Shown here one piece after another: positions 10,132 through 21,540 of a stretch of 64,000 bases of DNA. Location: assembly GCF_905220365.1 (NCBI RefSeq), contig NC_061126.1, forward strand, positions 12,710,001 to 12,774,000. The letters run 5' to 3'. Numbering within the stretch: position 1 is the first letter of the stretch; each line of letters begins with the position of its first letter. The position numbers were made by a program, and so were the translations under genes. This DNA comes from Vanessa cardui. Lineage: Eukaryota > Arthropoda > Insecta > Lepidoptera > Nymphalidae. The notes below the pieces were generated by a model that saw only the letters and a program-made list of their open reading frames with translations, ran no database searches and had not been told where the DNA came from.

Positions 10132-12900
10132 GTGACACGGGAGGATGCAGATGAGTTTCAGCGTATTTTGTGGCGCGATGATTCTGGAACTATTCAACAT
10201 TATCGAATGTTACGTGTAACTTTTGGTACTGCGTCTGCTCCTTACCTTGCTGTAAGAGTCCTGCAGCAAGTAGCTCACGATGAAGGTAAAAATTACCCTA
10301 TTGCTGCGGATAAAATTTTAAATGACTTTTACATGGACGATCTTATGACTGGCTGCCAAACTGTCGAAGAGTGCCTGAAAATAAAAGAAGAGATTAGTAA
10401 CATATTAATGAAGGGAGGATTTGAATTGCAGAAATGGGCAAGCAATAAGAAGGAGTTTATGGAGAAAATTGGAAAAGTAAGAGAAGAAAAGGAGTCAAGG
10501 TTAAATATAGGAGAAGGAAAGGAAACAGAAGCTATACAGAAAGTGTTAGGACTTACGTGGAATAGTTGCACTGATGAGTTTGAATATAGTGTCCAATTAC
10601 CACAACTGGAATTACCAATAACAAAGAGGAGAGTAATATCGGATATTTCGCGATTATTCGATCCTTTAGGGTGGATATCTCCAACTATTGTAACATCTAA
10701 AGTTTTTATTCAAAAACTTTGGATGTCAGGAATAGATTGGGACCAAGAACTTCCTCCTTCTTTGTTACAGGAATGGCTTACTTACCGGTCAAATTTAGAA
10801 AGTCTTACGAATTTCCGCATACCTCGCTGAATTCACACAAATGCTGACGATAAAGAGGTAGAGCTGCACGGATTTAGTGATGCGTCTAATTACGCATATG
10901 CTGCAGTAGTATACGTTCGTATCATTGATAAGAATAATGGAGTGCATGTGAATCTAGTTACGTCCAAGACAAAAGTATCTCCAATCAAACAAGTCTCTAT
11001 CCCTCGTTTGGAACTTTGCGGAGCCGTTCTTCTTGCCAAGCTGATTTTAGAAGTTTCGGAGACGTTGGAGATTCCCAAGTCAAAAATTCATGCTTGGACA
11101 GATTCTTCTGTGGTACTTGCGTGGCTTAGTAGTCACCCAAGTAAGTGGAAAACCTTTATTGCCAATCGCACATCGGAGATCTTGACAATTTTAGACCGTA
11201 ATCAATGGGCTCACGTGAAGTCTAAAGATAATCCAGCCGATTGCGCGTCTAGGGGTGTAACGGACTATGACAAACTAAGTTTATGGTGACATGGGCCATC
11301 TTGGCTAAGCGAATTTAATATTAGTTACAACTTACATGAAGAATGCCAAGACACCAAATTAGAAGAAAGAACTCAAAAAATTTGTCATGCCGTTGATAAT
11401 GTAGAATCAGATCATGAATTATTTACAAGATTTTCAACACTTCGCAAATTGATCAGAACGGTAGCTTATTTAAAACGCTACTTTACATGGCTACGTTCCT
11501 CTCGTAAATCTGTTTTTCCTGCTTACTTAACCGATATAGAATTGAAGGTTGCTTTGGATATATGTATAAGTTATTTTCAAAAGAAATATTTTGCTGGTGA
11601 CATTGAAAATATTAATAAAAGTGGATTAGTAGCTAAAAAGAGTAAACTCGTGTCTCTTAATCCTTTTATTGATAGCCGTGGTTTGTTACGAGTGGGAGGA
11701 CGTTTGCAGAACGCACAATTGAGTGACATGATGAAACATCCTATTTTGATTCCACATAACTCGCATTTAGCACAGCTTATAGTAGCAGATGCACATGAAA
11801 GGACTCTTCATGGTGGCCCACAACTAATGCTCAATTATATTAGATCAAAGTACTGGATCATTGATGCTAAGAGCTTAGTAAAGTTGCATGTTCGCAAATG
11901 TGTGACATGTATCCGTCATGCATCTCCATCAAATCAACCCATAATGGGTCAGTTACCAGCGTCTCGAGTTTCCGCTGACAGACCTTTCCGTCAAACTGGA
12001 GTAGATTATGCAGGACCTATTGCGATGAGAACCTCAAAGGGTAGAGGTTATCGCTCCATTAAAGGGTACATATGCCTCTTTATATGTATGGCTACTAAAG
12101 CCATACATCTTGAAGCTGTTAGTGACATGACCTCTGAAGGATTTTTGGCCGCATTTAAACGTATGGTGGCTAGGCGAGGTCACGTGGCAGAGTTATGGAG
12201 TGACAATGGGTCTAATTTCGTAGGTGCTGAAAAGGAGATTAAGAAATTATTAGTTGCAGAAAGGTCTAGTGTAGCTCAAGAGATCGCTTCTTGGTTATCA
12301 TCAAACGGTACTACTTGGCATCGAATCCCACCCTACACTCCACACTTTGGTGGATTATGGGAGGCTGGGATAAAATCAACCAAGCACCATCTTAAAAGGG
12401 TGATTGGGAACTCAACCCTGACGTTTGAGGAGATGAGTACCGTTTTGTCCCAAATTGAGGCTTGCCTCAATTCGAGGCCACTGACAACTTTAAGTGATGA
12501 CGCGCATGATCCATACCCATTAACACCCGGACATTTTCTTGTCGGTGAACCTCTTTTACTTGTTCCGGATGCCAATTACGAAAAGTCATCCATAACTAGT
12601 CTCCGAAGATGGCAGCTTGTCCAACGAATGACGCCGAACTTTTGGAGACGGTGGTCGAATGAGTATCTTTCGCAGTTCTTACACCGTTATCGTTGGAATC
12701 GTCATACTTCTGAACCTCAAATCGGGGATGTAGTTTTAGTCAAGGAAGAAAATCTTCCTCCCGCACGATGGCTTTACGGCGTTATTGTTGAGAAGCATAC
12801 TGGTCAGGATAATGTTACGCGTGTTGTCAGCTTAAAATGCAAAGATACAGTCATTAAGAGACCAGTATCTAAAATTTGTATATTACCAGTTAGGAATTAA
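10132..12900 (+). pseudogene. BEL/Pao pol: reverse transcriptase, RNase H, integrase
   Basis: One reading frame over 2.77 kb, interrupted only by TGA at 10828-10830 and TGA at 11287-11289. Reverse transcriptase: active-site YMDD about 65 residues in, followed by thumb. RNase H: GFSDAS near 10875 and AWTDSS near 11095. Integrase: zinc-binding H-H-C-C (ending CVTC near 11905), then the DDE core with Asp in TGVDYAGP (about 12004), Asp in WSDNGSNF (about 12202) and Glu in GGLWEAG (about 12361), all present. A DUF5641-type C-terminus ends the frame at TAA 12898-12900. In relatives both stop positions hold Trp (the family motif is WWHGP-like at the second), so each is a single TGG to TGA change. 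Confidence 0.93.
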
Positions 12901-13083
12901 GTAAGAATAATGTGATGAAGGTTAGTTTATGTTTGATTAGTTAAATGTTAAGTTTGTTACAGTAGCCATCTATTTATAATTTGTTAAGTTTAATTTATAG
13001 TTTATTACTAAGAATTCTGTATTTATTGTCTTGTGTAATTACTTCATAACAATGTTTATTTTATTATGAACCGTTCGGTTCAT
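12901..13083 (+). other. BEL/Pao 3' untranslated region
   Basis: AT-rich sequence between the integrase stop and the polypurine tract, with no reading frame. Confidence 0.6.
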
Positions 13084-13094
13084 GGTGGGCGGAA
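13084..13094 (+). promoter_or_regulatory. polypurine tract of BEL/Pao element
   Basis: GGTGGGCGGAA directly before the right LTR. It is mostly purine but broken by T and C. It is the expected primer site for plus-strand DNA synthesis. Confidence 0.6.
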
Positions 13095-13588
13095 TGTATA
13101 ATTGTTACACTGTTTGTCGCTAGATGGCGCTGTGCGTCAATTAGATCGCACTATGGTTTGGTTGGTATGGCTAGTAGATATTAACTTTGATTTATTTTAT
13201 AATTATTGATTTATACTTTTCTCCGATAGATGGCGCTGAGTGTATACTGAATCACGCTATTGTTTGATATTGTAAATAATTAGTAGGAATGTTAATTTTA
13301 TTTGTTTTTATTAGTTTATACTTTTCGCCGATAGATGGCGCTTTAGAGAAGATAAATCGCGCTATCGTTTGGCTTTGCTACTTTTATAAGTAGAGATTTA
13401 TGTTTTTTGAATTTTAGTACTCCGTTTGTAATAGTACTCGATTGGTAACCGTACTCGAATTGCATTCGTAGTCGGTCCTGTACTTGTGGTGTGAAATATA
13501 CATTCGGGTGCCACGATCCATATCACTGGTTGTTTTATTTCGACGCCAGAGGGAGTGAGTGTTCTCCCAGAGACTAGTGGATCGTACA
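13095..13588 (+). repeat. right LTR of BEL/Pao element
   Basis: A 494-bp LTR with the same TG...CA ends as the left one. It keeps three exact AGATGGCGCT sites (13122, 13228, 13333), whereas the left LTR has one mutated to AGATGGCACT. Confidence 0.95.
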
Positions 13589-13593
13589 AGGAA
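13589..13593. repeat. target-site duplication AGGAA, right
   Basis: An exact copy of 6434-6438, immediately after the right LTR. Confidence 0.93.
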
Positions 13594-13906
13594 TTTAAGG
13601 AATTTTAGGTGTATGTCGGTGGAAAATTACATGAATTTTGAAGCTATGAACATGTGCTACTCTTATTTCTAGTAAGTGATGTACTGGTAAAAAAAAATTT
13701 GTTTGACAAACAGAGAAAAAAGTATCCTCAAATTAATTTTAATTATGAATGGAACCGAACTTGCCTTTGTATATTCATTGTTTTATTAAAATATCTTTCT
13801 AAACCAAAATACTGCTTCATCTATTATTATATCTTCATTTATTTTAAAAATAAATCATTCATTCAATATTTCGTGTTTCAAAATTAATGCGTTATTATAT
13901 ATACAC
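13594..13906. other. unannotated AT-rich sequence
   Basis: No supported feature. The 77-codon frame here is low-complexity and AT-driven. Confidence 0.5.
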
Positions 13907-14100
13907 ACTAGTAGTTCGCCCGTGATTCGTTCGCGTTTTTGGGGTGTTGGTTGTCACGTGTTAAGCACAAAAAGTAGCCTCTGTCCTTTCTTAAAGTTCT
14001 AGTTAGTTACCAAATTTCATTAAATTCGGCTCATCAGTTTGGTCGTGAAAGAAGCAGACATACAGAGTTACTTTCACATTTATAAATATTAATATAGATG
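13907..14100 (-). repeat. interspersed repeat ending in ATAAATGTGAAAGTAAC (family R4)
   Basis: This shares TTTCACATTTATAAATATTAA, GGTCGTGAAAGA and GGGTGTTGGTTGTCA segments with the oppositely oriented copy at 32405-32590, and its end with the short copy at 19022-19130. Non-coding. Confidence 0.65.
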
Positions 14101-15309
14101 AATGCTTCGTTAATTTACGATAAGTAAACCGTTTTATAATATAATTCCGTGAAAAGCAAGCTGAAAGACTAAAAAAACGTCGCATCCAGAAAATCTACAG
14201 CTGTTACCGCAGAAACAGTGAGCGGGTCGTGGGAATAAATTTCACAAATCCGCGTACCGTCGTTTGTGATATACATCGGGGTATAATGCACCAATATGTC
14301 GCTGGGGATTAGTCGCCATTGTAGGATACGTTTGCGATTAACAAGGACTAAAGGTGCGCGCATATTGAAACACAAATTGAAAAAAAATAATACTCAATCG
14401 TTTCAACTGGATAGATAATTGGATAGATCTTAGTCCGCCTGTATTTTTTATATTGTTCGTGTATTGTTTTTGTTTATGAAGCGATTTGGTTTTTCTTCTT
14501 GTAGTATTTTCATTGTTGGATCTCATTTCAATTAGATTTTTTAACGTTGTCAAGCTGTTACTTGAAGCGTGCATTATGGAAAATAATTGATGTCGATGTT
14601 TTTTTAAATGTATATTATTCTGTTAATTCCTGTTTAAATTATTTATTTAACATCATATAAAGTAGCTTTGTTTCCTATGTGCGCAAAATTTTTGGAAACA
14701 CTCATATGATTTTTATGATTCTCTCAGTAGTTTTATAAATCCAAACCCAGCTCGATACAATCTGTCCAGTCATCCAATTGGTCAGCCGATCAAAGTCGGC
14801 TTTCTTTACCTGCCAACCACGAAGCAACAGTGTTACCATCTCTAAATCAGAAAAACATAATTAAAATCATCACAGTAGTGTTTATTTATTCGCTGTACTT
14901 TTTGTTTGCAGACGAATTATTCTGTTTAATCTGATATGTTGTAAATTGGTTTGAGTCGTTTGTTTATTGTCAAAATGTCTTTAAGCCATTCCATGATATA
15001 GTTTGGATTCCAATTTGGATTATTCTTATTAGTAATAATAAAGGTCAAAATTTTATTGCTATAGTCGGTTATCTAACCACCAATTTTGCAGCGAACGATT
15101 TAATTTGGTGACTATTATTTGACTATGATGATATGTTCCAAAGTTTTCATTCGAATGTGAAAATATATTTTTTTATCTGTATACTAAATAAGTACAGTTA
15201 TTTTATTTAATACGGCAGAGGACGACCAAGGAAACGATAGATGGATTGTGTGAAAGACGATATGGTTAGAAAAAATGTTACTTGTGAGATGACGTCTGAC
15301 AGACGTTGT
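14101..15309. other. unannotated unique sequence
   Basis: No gene or clear repeat. The short reading frames on both strands show no domain or signal. Confidence 0.45.
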
Positions 15310-15430
15310 TACACTGGCTCACTCACCCTTCAAACCGGAACACAACATTACTGCGTACTGTTGTTTAACAGTAGAATATCTGATGAGTGTGTGGTACCTA
15401 CCCAGGCGGGCTTGCATAAAGCCCTACCAC
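15310..15430 (-). repeat. interspersed repeat, partial (family L)
   Basis: On the minus strand it matches the family L head: GGTAGGGCTTTATGCAAGCC, GTCTGGGTAGGTACC-AC, then GGGTGAGTGAGCCAGTGTAA. It is cut off before the family's usual GTCCGCCAACCTATACC end. About a dozen relatives lie in the window. Confidence 0.75.
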
Positions 15431-16590
15431 CAAGTAGATTAGTTTTAAATTATCTATTCTTAATTTAGTAGTTTAATTTTTGAAAATCTGTAAGTAGTTT
15501 TCTTCAGTCAACTAGTAAAACTTGATATAAACATGAGAGGGTTAATTGAAAATTTAGACACAATTTGATTGTTTACAATAACAGTTATCCATTGAGTTTC
15601 GTGAAGTAATCAAAGTAAATATTATTCCTCTAACTGGCTTCGCCAATAAATTTGAAATTCAAATCGTGATTTATGATTTGATTAAAATCTTCGTTTGTAT
15701 AGTTACTTAACTACGTTTGAATGAATCTGCAACAGTTATTGTTGTAATTATAAGTGAAGTAAATATTCCATTGCCGGAAAACATCCTTCTCCCCTTAAGG
15801 AGTAGTTTTGAACTTCTTTTTATTCCACAAGGAATTTATGTGGACATATCCTGTATAGAATGGAAATTCTGATAACGGTAAGTTTTTCGAGATGTTTTCC
15901 TTAAAGTTCAGGACGAGAATTCACGTGATTCTAACACTGGACCATCTCTATAATCTATGTTTACCACATACATATACACGAATACATATACATGAATGGA
16001 ACATTGCATTTGGACGAACAATATATTTCGCTATTTTACTATCCTGTGTTTTGAACGCGTATATTTTGGCCTAGCGTTTCAGTTTACGGCGTGTTTTAAC
16101 TTCTAATGGCTGGCTCATGCGTGCACTAATTACACGTTACACGATTTTATCATATTCGGGGGAACAGTTAGGACCGTGTCAGCATATTACATAGCTCTCG
16201 CGAGTAATTCCGATCCATATCCAACCAATAAACATGCGTGGATTTCATGCCAACAAGAGAGAATTGCCAAATATTGTGAATGAATTTTGTCATTTGGAAC
16301 ACGTTTTGTTAAGTGACAAATTAACTAAAGTTCATTTTTCATGTGCTTAATTTATTCTATTACATTTAATTAACGTTTATAATGAAACAACGAAAGTGAT
16401 TAGTGTAATGTATGTTATTAAATTCGCAATCATAGTCGCGTACGAAGTGAAAGCTATCCTTGGAAAAATGGAAATTTAATTATGAGCGGGCTGTTATATT
16501 ATATTATAATGATACACACAAAATTAAATTATCTACCATTAACGATCCATTTCAAATGTATCCTACAAAGGATATTCACAATAATAAACA
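15431..16590. other. unannotated sequence
   Basis: No gene identified. 16080-16270 is less AT-rich and looks unique (it includes CTAATTACACGTTACACG), so it could hold regulatory sites, but there is no direct evidence. Confidence 0.4.
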
Positions 16591-16921
16591 AGAACAACGA
16601 CAACAGCCTGTAAGTTTCCCAATGCTGGACTAAAACATCCTCTCCCTTTTAGGAGAAGGTTTGGAATATATTTCACCACGCTGTTCCAACGCGGGTTGGT
16701 TGAATACACATGTGGCAAAATATCTATGAAATTAGACACATGCAGGTTACCTCACGATTTTTTCCCTCCCCGATGACCACGAGGTGAATTATAAACACAA
16801 ATTAAGCACATGAATATACAATGGGCGGGCGGGCTCAAGCCCAGGCAAGCACGCCTGGGCTTGAGCCCGCAATTATCGGTTAAGATGCACGCGTTCTAAC
16901 TACTGGGCAATCTCGGCTCAC
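16591..16921 (-). repeat. tRNA-headed SINE, family S1
   Basis: A full-length minus-strand copy. The tRNA-like head ends near 16920, and the tail near 16591 is a TTG-type simple repeat (CAACGACAACAG on the plus strand). The head is damaged at 16824-16852, where an inverted copy of the neighbouring CAAGCCCAGGC-type bases has replaced a few bases and made the hairpin listed next. Confidence 0.85.
16829..16870. repeat. perfect 18-bp inverted repeat in a SINE, 6-base loop
   Basis: The arms 16829-16846 and 16853-16870 are exact reverse complements around AAGCAC. Comparison with sister SINEs shows that the right arm is the original sequence and the left arm is the added inverted copy. The loop is the inverse of the family's GTGCTT. 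Confidence 0.93.
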
Positions 16922-17294
16922 ATTAGTAAAATGACCGAATATTATAAAGATTATTAGTATTTTTTCATTATTATTATTTACTTAATAGTCTGACTGTATT
17001 CGAGGGTATTTTCATACGGTTTTCTTAATGAATGGAGTGATTCATGAGGAAAGTTTAGGTGTATAATTAATTAAGGGTCTGTGTAAACTAAAATATAACG
17101 ACGATTGTTGAAGATGTAGGAAAAAGCCATGTTGACAGAGAAGTATACTCTTGTACGTTTAACTTTTTATATAGAGTTTTATATTTAGAGTCCCATGTAC
17201 CATGCGGAGTCGGGTTAAGTAGTTAGTGTTATTGTTATGAAAATTATATTTGTATATATGTATTGAATATCGTTATTAATAAAATATTAAAATT
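16922..17294. other. unannotated AT-rich sequence
   Basis: Nothing recognised. Confidence 0.5.
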
Positions 17295-17420
17295 GACGAC
17301 CGCCTGGTCGAGTCGTGTGTTTGCCCCGGGTTCGATTCCCAGCCGAGTCGATGCAGAAAAGTTCATCAGTTTTCTTTTTGTCATGGGTCTGAATGTTTGT
17401 GGTACCGTTGTTGCTGACTA
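17295..17420 (+). repeat. tRNA-headed SINE, second family (S2), partial
   Basis: The tRNA-like head GACGACCGCCTGGTCGAG has a B-box-like GGTTCGATTCCC, followed by the family body AAAGTTCATCAGTTTTC and TGTTTGTGGTACCGT. The 3' part is missing. A longer minus-strand copy lies at 54692-54916. Confidence 0.7.
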
Positions 17421-17727
17421 ATATTATATATTTACGCTAAAAGCAATATTTTTAATATAAGTACCTACGATGAAATATGTAGTGACGTCATGATTGCCGT
17501 GAGCCTTATATTGAAATTCGGAGTTCATTAACTCACACGCTGACGTTATTGTTGACATCTGACAACAGACGTGACAGATACGTAGTGAATATTTAACAAA
17601 CGATGCTTAAAACAAGGCACAGAGTATATAAAGTTTTATAGATTGACTAGTTTCCTCCCGTTGCTTCACCCGTGTTTTACGGACGTGGTCATAACTTATG
17701 CGTACAAACAAGTAGTTCTCAAACTAG
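17421..17727. other. unannotated sequence
   Basis: Nothing recognised. Confidence 0.5.
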
Positions 17728-17965
17728 TGAGCCGAGATAGCCCAGTGGTTTGAACGCGTGCATTTAAACCGTTGATTGCCTGTTCAAATCCAGGTAAGCT
17801 CCACTAAATTTTCACGTGCTTCATTTGTGTTTATATATTATTCATCTCGTGTTCGGCTGTTAAGGAACCCGCATTGGAGAAGCTTGGTGGAATATGCTCC
17901 AAACGTTCTCCTCAAAAGGGAGGATAGCACAGCAGTGGGAAATTTACGGGCTGTTGATGAAGTAG
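17728..17965 (+). repeat. tRNA-headed SINE, family S1, internally deleted
   Basis: A plus-strand copy: head GAGCCGAGATAGCCCAGTGG, B-box-like GTTCAAATCC, end CAGTGGGAAATTTACGGGCTGTTG. The middle part around the family's CATGTGTCTAATTTCA segment is missing. The short reading frame at 17776-18042 is the SINE body and is not a gene. Confidence 0.85.
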
Positions 17966-19021
17966 TTCTGTTTCTTTCTTTGTCTCGTAACAGACAGGTA
18001 AAGGTACAGGTTTTGTTTAAAGTATTTATAAAGATTACATAATTCTAATTTATTTTATTTTTATATCTCAGTTTCTGGCACAAGGTTACCTAGCTCACTT
18101 GATGGTAGTGGTCACCGGGCGAATAGAAATTGGCACAGCAATATGGCAACTATATAGTTAAATATCGATAACCCAAGTTAATTGAACACTCGATGGTAAT
18201 ATCGAACAAAAAATCGATTTTAAAACGATTCACGAATCGTAACACCACTAACCTTTAGGGACGTTATTCAAAACTTTATTCGATATTGATTTTCGAAATA
18301 CCGAGCAAACATTTATTGAGTTATGACAGGAAAATCGATCTTGAGTACCCGTAATACATATTTATGGAACGATTATATTTGTTTGTCTTCGGAAATTGGA
18401 TATGTAAGAAAGAAAATATTTTCGTGTCAGTCCGTATCAATATTATGATTGATGTATTTAGTTTCGTATTACGTCGAACGTGTTTTGTACGCTGAGAATA
18501 TTATATAAAAAAAAAAATTGCTGTCATGTGACGTAGACGTCTGACGTTTGGTAGACGTGACGTCAAAGTTGGTTATTAAATAAATGTAGAGGAAAATCAA
18601 TAAAAAATTGATTCGATAATAAGATAAATATAGTGTTACTAGTGTAAAAATATGTATCACAAGTTAATCGAATAATAGAAAGCGTTATTTGAGAGGTATG
18701 AATCAGAGCGCCGTGCCGTTTGCCGATCGATGTCAATCATTAACACAACATATATTTATTTAAGATTTTAAATTAACATGGTTATTTTTATTATTCTTTA
18801 ATAATAAAACTACGAATGTCTTGTTCACGAGACTGTTGATATATCGAGCTTCACCGAACTATAAAAAAAAACACGGTAAATATCCCGAAATCGATAACTT
18901 TAATAATATCTTTATTTATATCAATTATTTTTAATTAAGAAATACTGTTTAATCTTTTTAGTTACAAATTACTGTTTTAGCATGTAATTTATTTTGATAA
19001 TGTTCTTTTAAATCTATATTT
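17966..19021. other. unannotated sequence
   Basis: No gene found. It is AT-rich and unique-looking. Confidence 0.45.
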
Positions 19022-19130
19022 CTATGCTGATATTATAAATGTGAAAGTAACTTTGTCTACAAACAGAAAGGACGTTTGGCTACTTTTTACCCTTACATAT
19101 GATAACCAAACGCGAGCGAAGTACTTAGTT
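19022..19130 (+). repeat. family R4 repeat, shortened copy
   Basis: It opens with TATTATAAATGTGAAAGTAAC and ends in an ACGCGAGCGAAG boundary. It is much shorter than the 13907 and 32405 copies. Confidence 0.5.
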
Positions 19131-19137
19131 GTAGTAT

Positions 19138-19260
19138 TTTATGCAAATCCGTCTGGGTAGGCGTAACTCACTGCCAAGTAATTATGTATTGTTGTTGTAA
19201 CTACACACGGGACATAACATAGCACCCAATGTTGGTGACAAGGTTGGCGTTTTAAAGTAT
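19138..19260 (+). repeat. family L repeat, strongly decayed
   Basis: Recognisable pieces: GTCTGGGTAGGCGTAACTCA, GTAACTACACACGGGACATA, and ATGTTGGTGACAAGG. Confidence 0.45.
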
Positions 19261-19534
19261 GTATCTTTCCACCAATATCTAAATAGTCGATAGTAATCGC
19301 TTCTCACAGAAGGTCCATTTATCGATGTAATTATTGACGATGAAAATTGTTCGGGAAACACTCACGCAGACGCGAAAAAAATTGGAAGTCAGATTTATGT
19401 TTTTTTAATACATGAAATTCCATCCTATTAGTTTAAGTAAATCCTTTTTTTTTTTCAATTGATAAGAATTGAAATTGAGAACCGATATTCGGTACCCGGT
19501 TTTATTAAAATGTATTCTTACGCACCATACGATA

Positions 19535-19832
19535 CCATATTTGGTGGCAGGGCCTTTGCTAGCCCGTCTGGGTAGGTACCACCCACTCACCAGTTATTCT
19601 ACCGCCAAAGAACAGTCCTCAGTATTGTTGTATTCCGGTTTGAAAGGTGAGTGAGCTAGTGTAGCTACAGGCACAAGGGACATAGCATCTAAGTTCCCAA
19701 GGTTGGTGGCACATCAACGATGTAAGGAATAGTTAATATTTCTTACAGCGTGATTGTCTATGGGTGGTGGTGACCACTTACCGTCAGGTAGCCCATGTGC
19801 TCATCCGCCAACCTATACCATAAAAAAAATAC
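19535..19832 (+). repeat. family L repeat, near full length
   Basis: It runs from TTTGGTGGCAGGGCCTTTGC through TACCACCCACTCACCAG, GTGAGTGAGCTAGTGTAG and GTGGTGACCACTTACCGTC to CCAACCTATACCATAAAA. It is non-coding. The tail resembles the 3' end of the LINE fragments near 30.5 kb, so it may be mobilised by such a LINE. Confidence 0.8.
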
Positions 19833-20924
19833 GAAGCGATCATGATTTTCACACAAGTTTTTTTTTACTTCTCCAGTTTAATTGTATTTAAACCGGTTCC
19901 ACTAATATTAAAAATAATATTTTGTTTATAATAAATAGTTAGCATTCTGAAACAATATATTAAAAATAAATGATTCGATATCTTTTACTGCTTACAATCG
20001 TAGTATCAAAACATACTTATCGTAATTACAGAGAAAATCTGCTATATTTAATATTCTAAAGAGGCGTAACGCTCACAAAATTAATTTGAAAACTCGACTG
20101 TATTACAAAGCCTTAAAACGCAAACCAAATGACTTCCTGATACGAAATCAATGTTTCTTGTACCGAAAAGCCGCCGACTGTTCTGCGGAGATATAAACGT
20201 TTAATGGTCGGGGTGCGGCAAAAACAGCCACAAGTGCAACCGAGATTATAATATCGGAGTTTCAATTGCACAAGTTTGCACAATTTGCTATTTCACACTA
20301 TCGCTTTACGACAGCGATGTGTTCCCCTTTAAATAAACATTCATAGTTTATATTTTATTTGAAATCGATTTTCTACGAAAAGTGTGTTTTGAATTTTGGT
20401 AACATGTATGTTCGTATGTGCTGAATATAAAGATAATCAATTAGTTTTAAAAAAACGTCTTAATTTCATACTGTGTGACAAACAATGTGAAGTTTAAGAG
20501 CTTAGTTTATTATCGTAATAAAAATATATATTTTTAGAACCAGAAGTAGGAAGTAGGATAACCTCTAAAACAATTATCTTTAATTTAAAATAACAATCAA
20601 TCTACCACAATAGAAAAACATGTAGTCTACAACACAAATAACCATCAATAATCACATTACACCGTAATAATTATCTTTGCAATTCTCAATGTGTCAACTA
20701 AGAATCTCCCGCCTTTTTTTTCAAAGGGAAGTTGTGTGACTTGACGCTGATGTTGCTTGTTTATTTCAACAACATATATTAAAATTTTAAATTTTGACAG
20801 TGGTATATTTTTAAAAGAATACGTCAACAAGAAATAGCTCAACGCGCTTTTATTACCTAAACGATCGTGTATTGAATAATATGTTGTTTTTTTTTGCAAA
20901 TGATTTTAATTTACGATTCATTCA
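19833..20924. other. unique sequence with a GC-richer core
   Basis: No gene. 20170-20330 (around CCGCCGACTGTTCTGCGG and GGTCGGGGTGCGGC) is clearly less AT-rich and not repeated in the window. It is a candidate conserved non-coding block, which only cross-species comparison could support. Confidence 0.3.
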
Positions 20925-21075
20925 AAAGCGATGACGCCCGCTGAAGAAACTGAGAGGATACTGCTGGTTTTTATTGTTTCTTCCTATGTGCTAGGTGCGC
21001 GCTAGGCATCCTGGACAGCCAGTCCTACATACATTCACTGCATCTGGAGGAAGCGCGAAAAGCAAAAAGCCTCAT
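20925..21075. repeat. family D repeat, decayed
   Basis: It shares GAGAGG-TAC-GCTGGTTTTT and a following GGTGCGCGC-rich part with 645-845. Confidence 0.4.
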
Positions 21076-21205
21076 GTGACATAACATTTTAGTTTTTAAG
21101 ATTGGTGACCCAGTGGCGCTTTAAGAAATGGTTAACAATGTTACGCTGTCATAGTAAGACAATGGGCACGGATGACCACTGACACATTTACCCGTCCACC
21201 TTCAA
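21076..21205 (+). repeat. family L repeat, 3' half, decayed
   Basis: The pieces GTGACATAACATTTTAG, AGAAATGGTTAACAAT and GGATGACCACTGACAC align in order with the 3' half of family L. Confidence 0.5.
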
Positions 21206-21324
21206 ATGTAATAAACAAAAACAAATTTTTACTCTCAAAGTCTTTTATAATGATAGCTAATTTAACTACCTTCTGTTATATTTGTAACTTAATGCCCATA
21301 TTAAGCACCGCCTTTAGACTACAG

Positions 21325-21540
21325 CATAGCAACGCCAACGATATCAAAATAAACTTTATTCAAGTAGAATCTATAAATTGCAATCTCTGCTCCTTCAAGT
21401 ACTCTCGAATCCTCATTGTACGGTATTAAATTAAATATAAAGCTACCGATGGTTCTACGTAATTTTACCGAGAAAAAGCCAGCTGGAAACTCAGTAGTCA
21501 TTATTAGGAATCCGATTAATTTAAAATACAAATATTATGA
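21325..21540 (+). repeat. interspersed repeat with CTTTATTCAAGTAG head
   Basis: AATAAACTTTATTCAAGTAG, AAGCTACCGATGGTTC, ATTTTACCGAGAA and GGAAACTCAGTAGT match, in order, a common moth repeat I know from memory. There is only one copy in the window. Confidence 0.5.

Larger units (their letters stand above)
6439..13588 (+). mobile_element. BEL/Pao LTR retrotransposon, near full length, defective
   Basis: A 7,150-bp element with two LTRs, a tRNA-Tyr type primer-binding site, Gag, protease, reverse transcriptase, RNase H and integrase in BEL/Pao order, and a matching 5-bp target duplication. The LTRs differ at about eight or nine places in 495, so the insertion is fairly young. The coding region changes frame in Gag and in the reverse transcriptase, has two TGA codons in the pol frame, and carries two inverted duplications that bring in stops. 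This copy therefore cannot make a full polyprotein. There is no env-like reading frame. Expected life cycle: RNA intermediate, reverse transcription in a cytoplasmic capsid, integration by its own DDE integrase. Confidence 0.95.

Noticed and set aside
8391..12900. Whether the BEL/Pao reading frames represent a domesticated host gene
   Set aside because: LTRs, target duplication, primer site and multiple breaks show a recent defective retrotransposon rather than a maintained gene.
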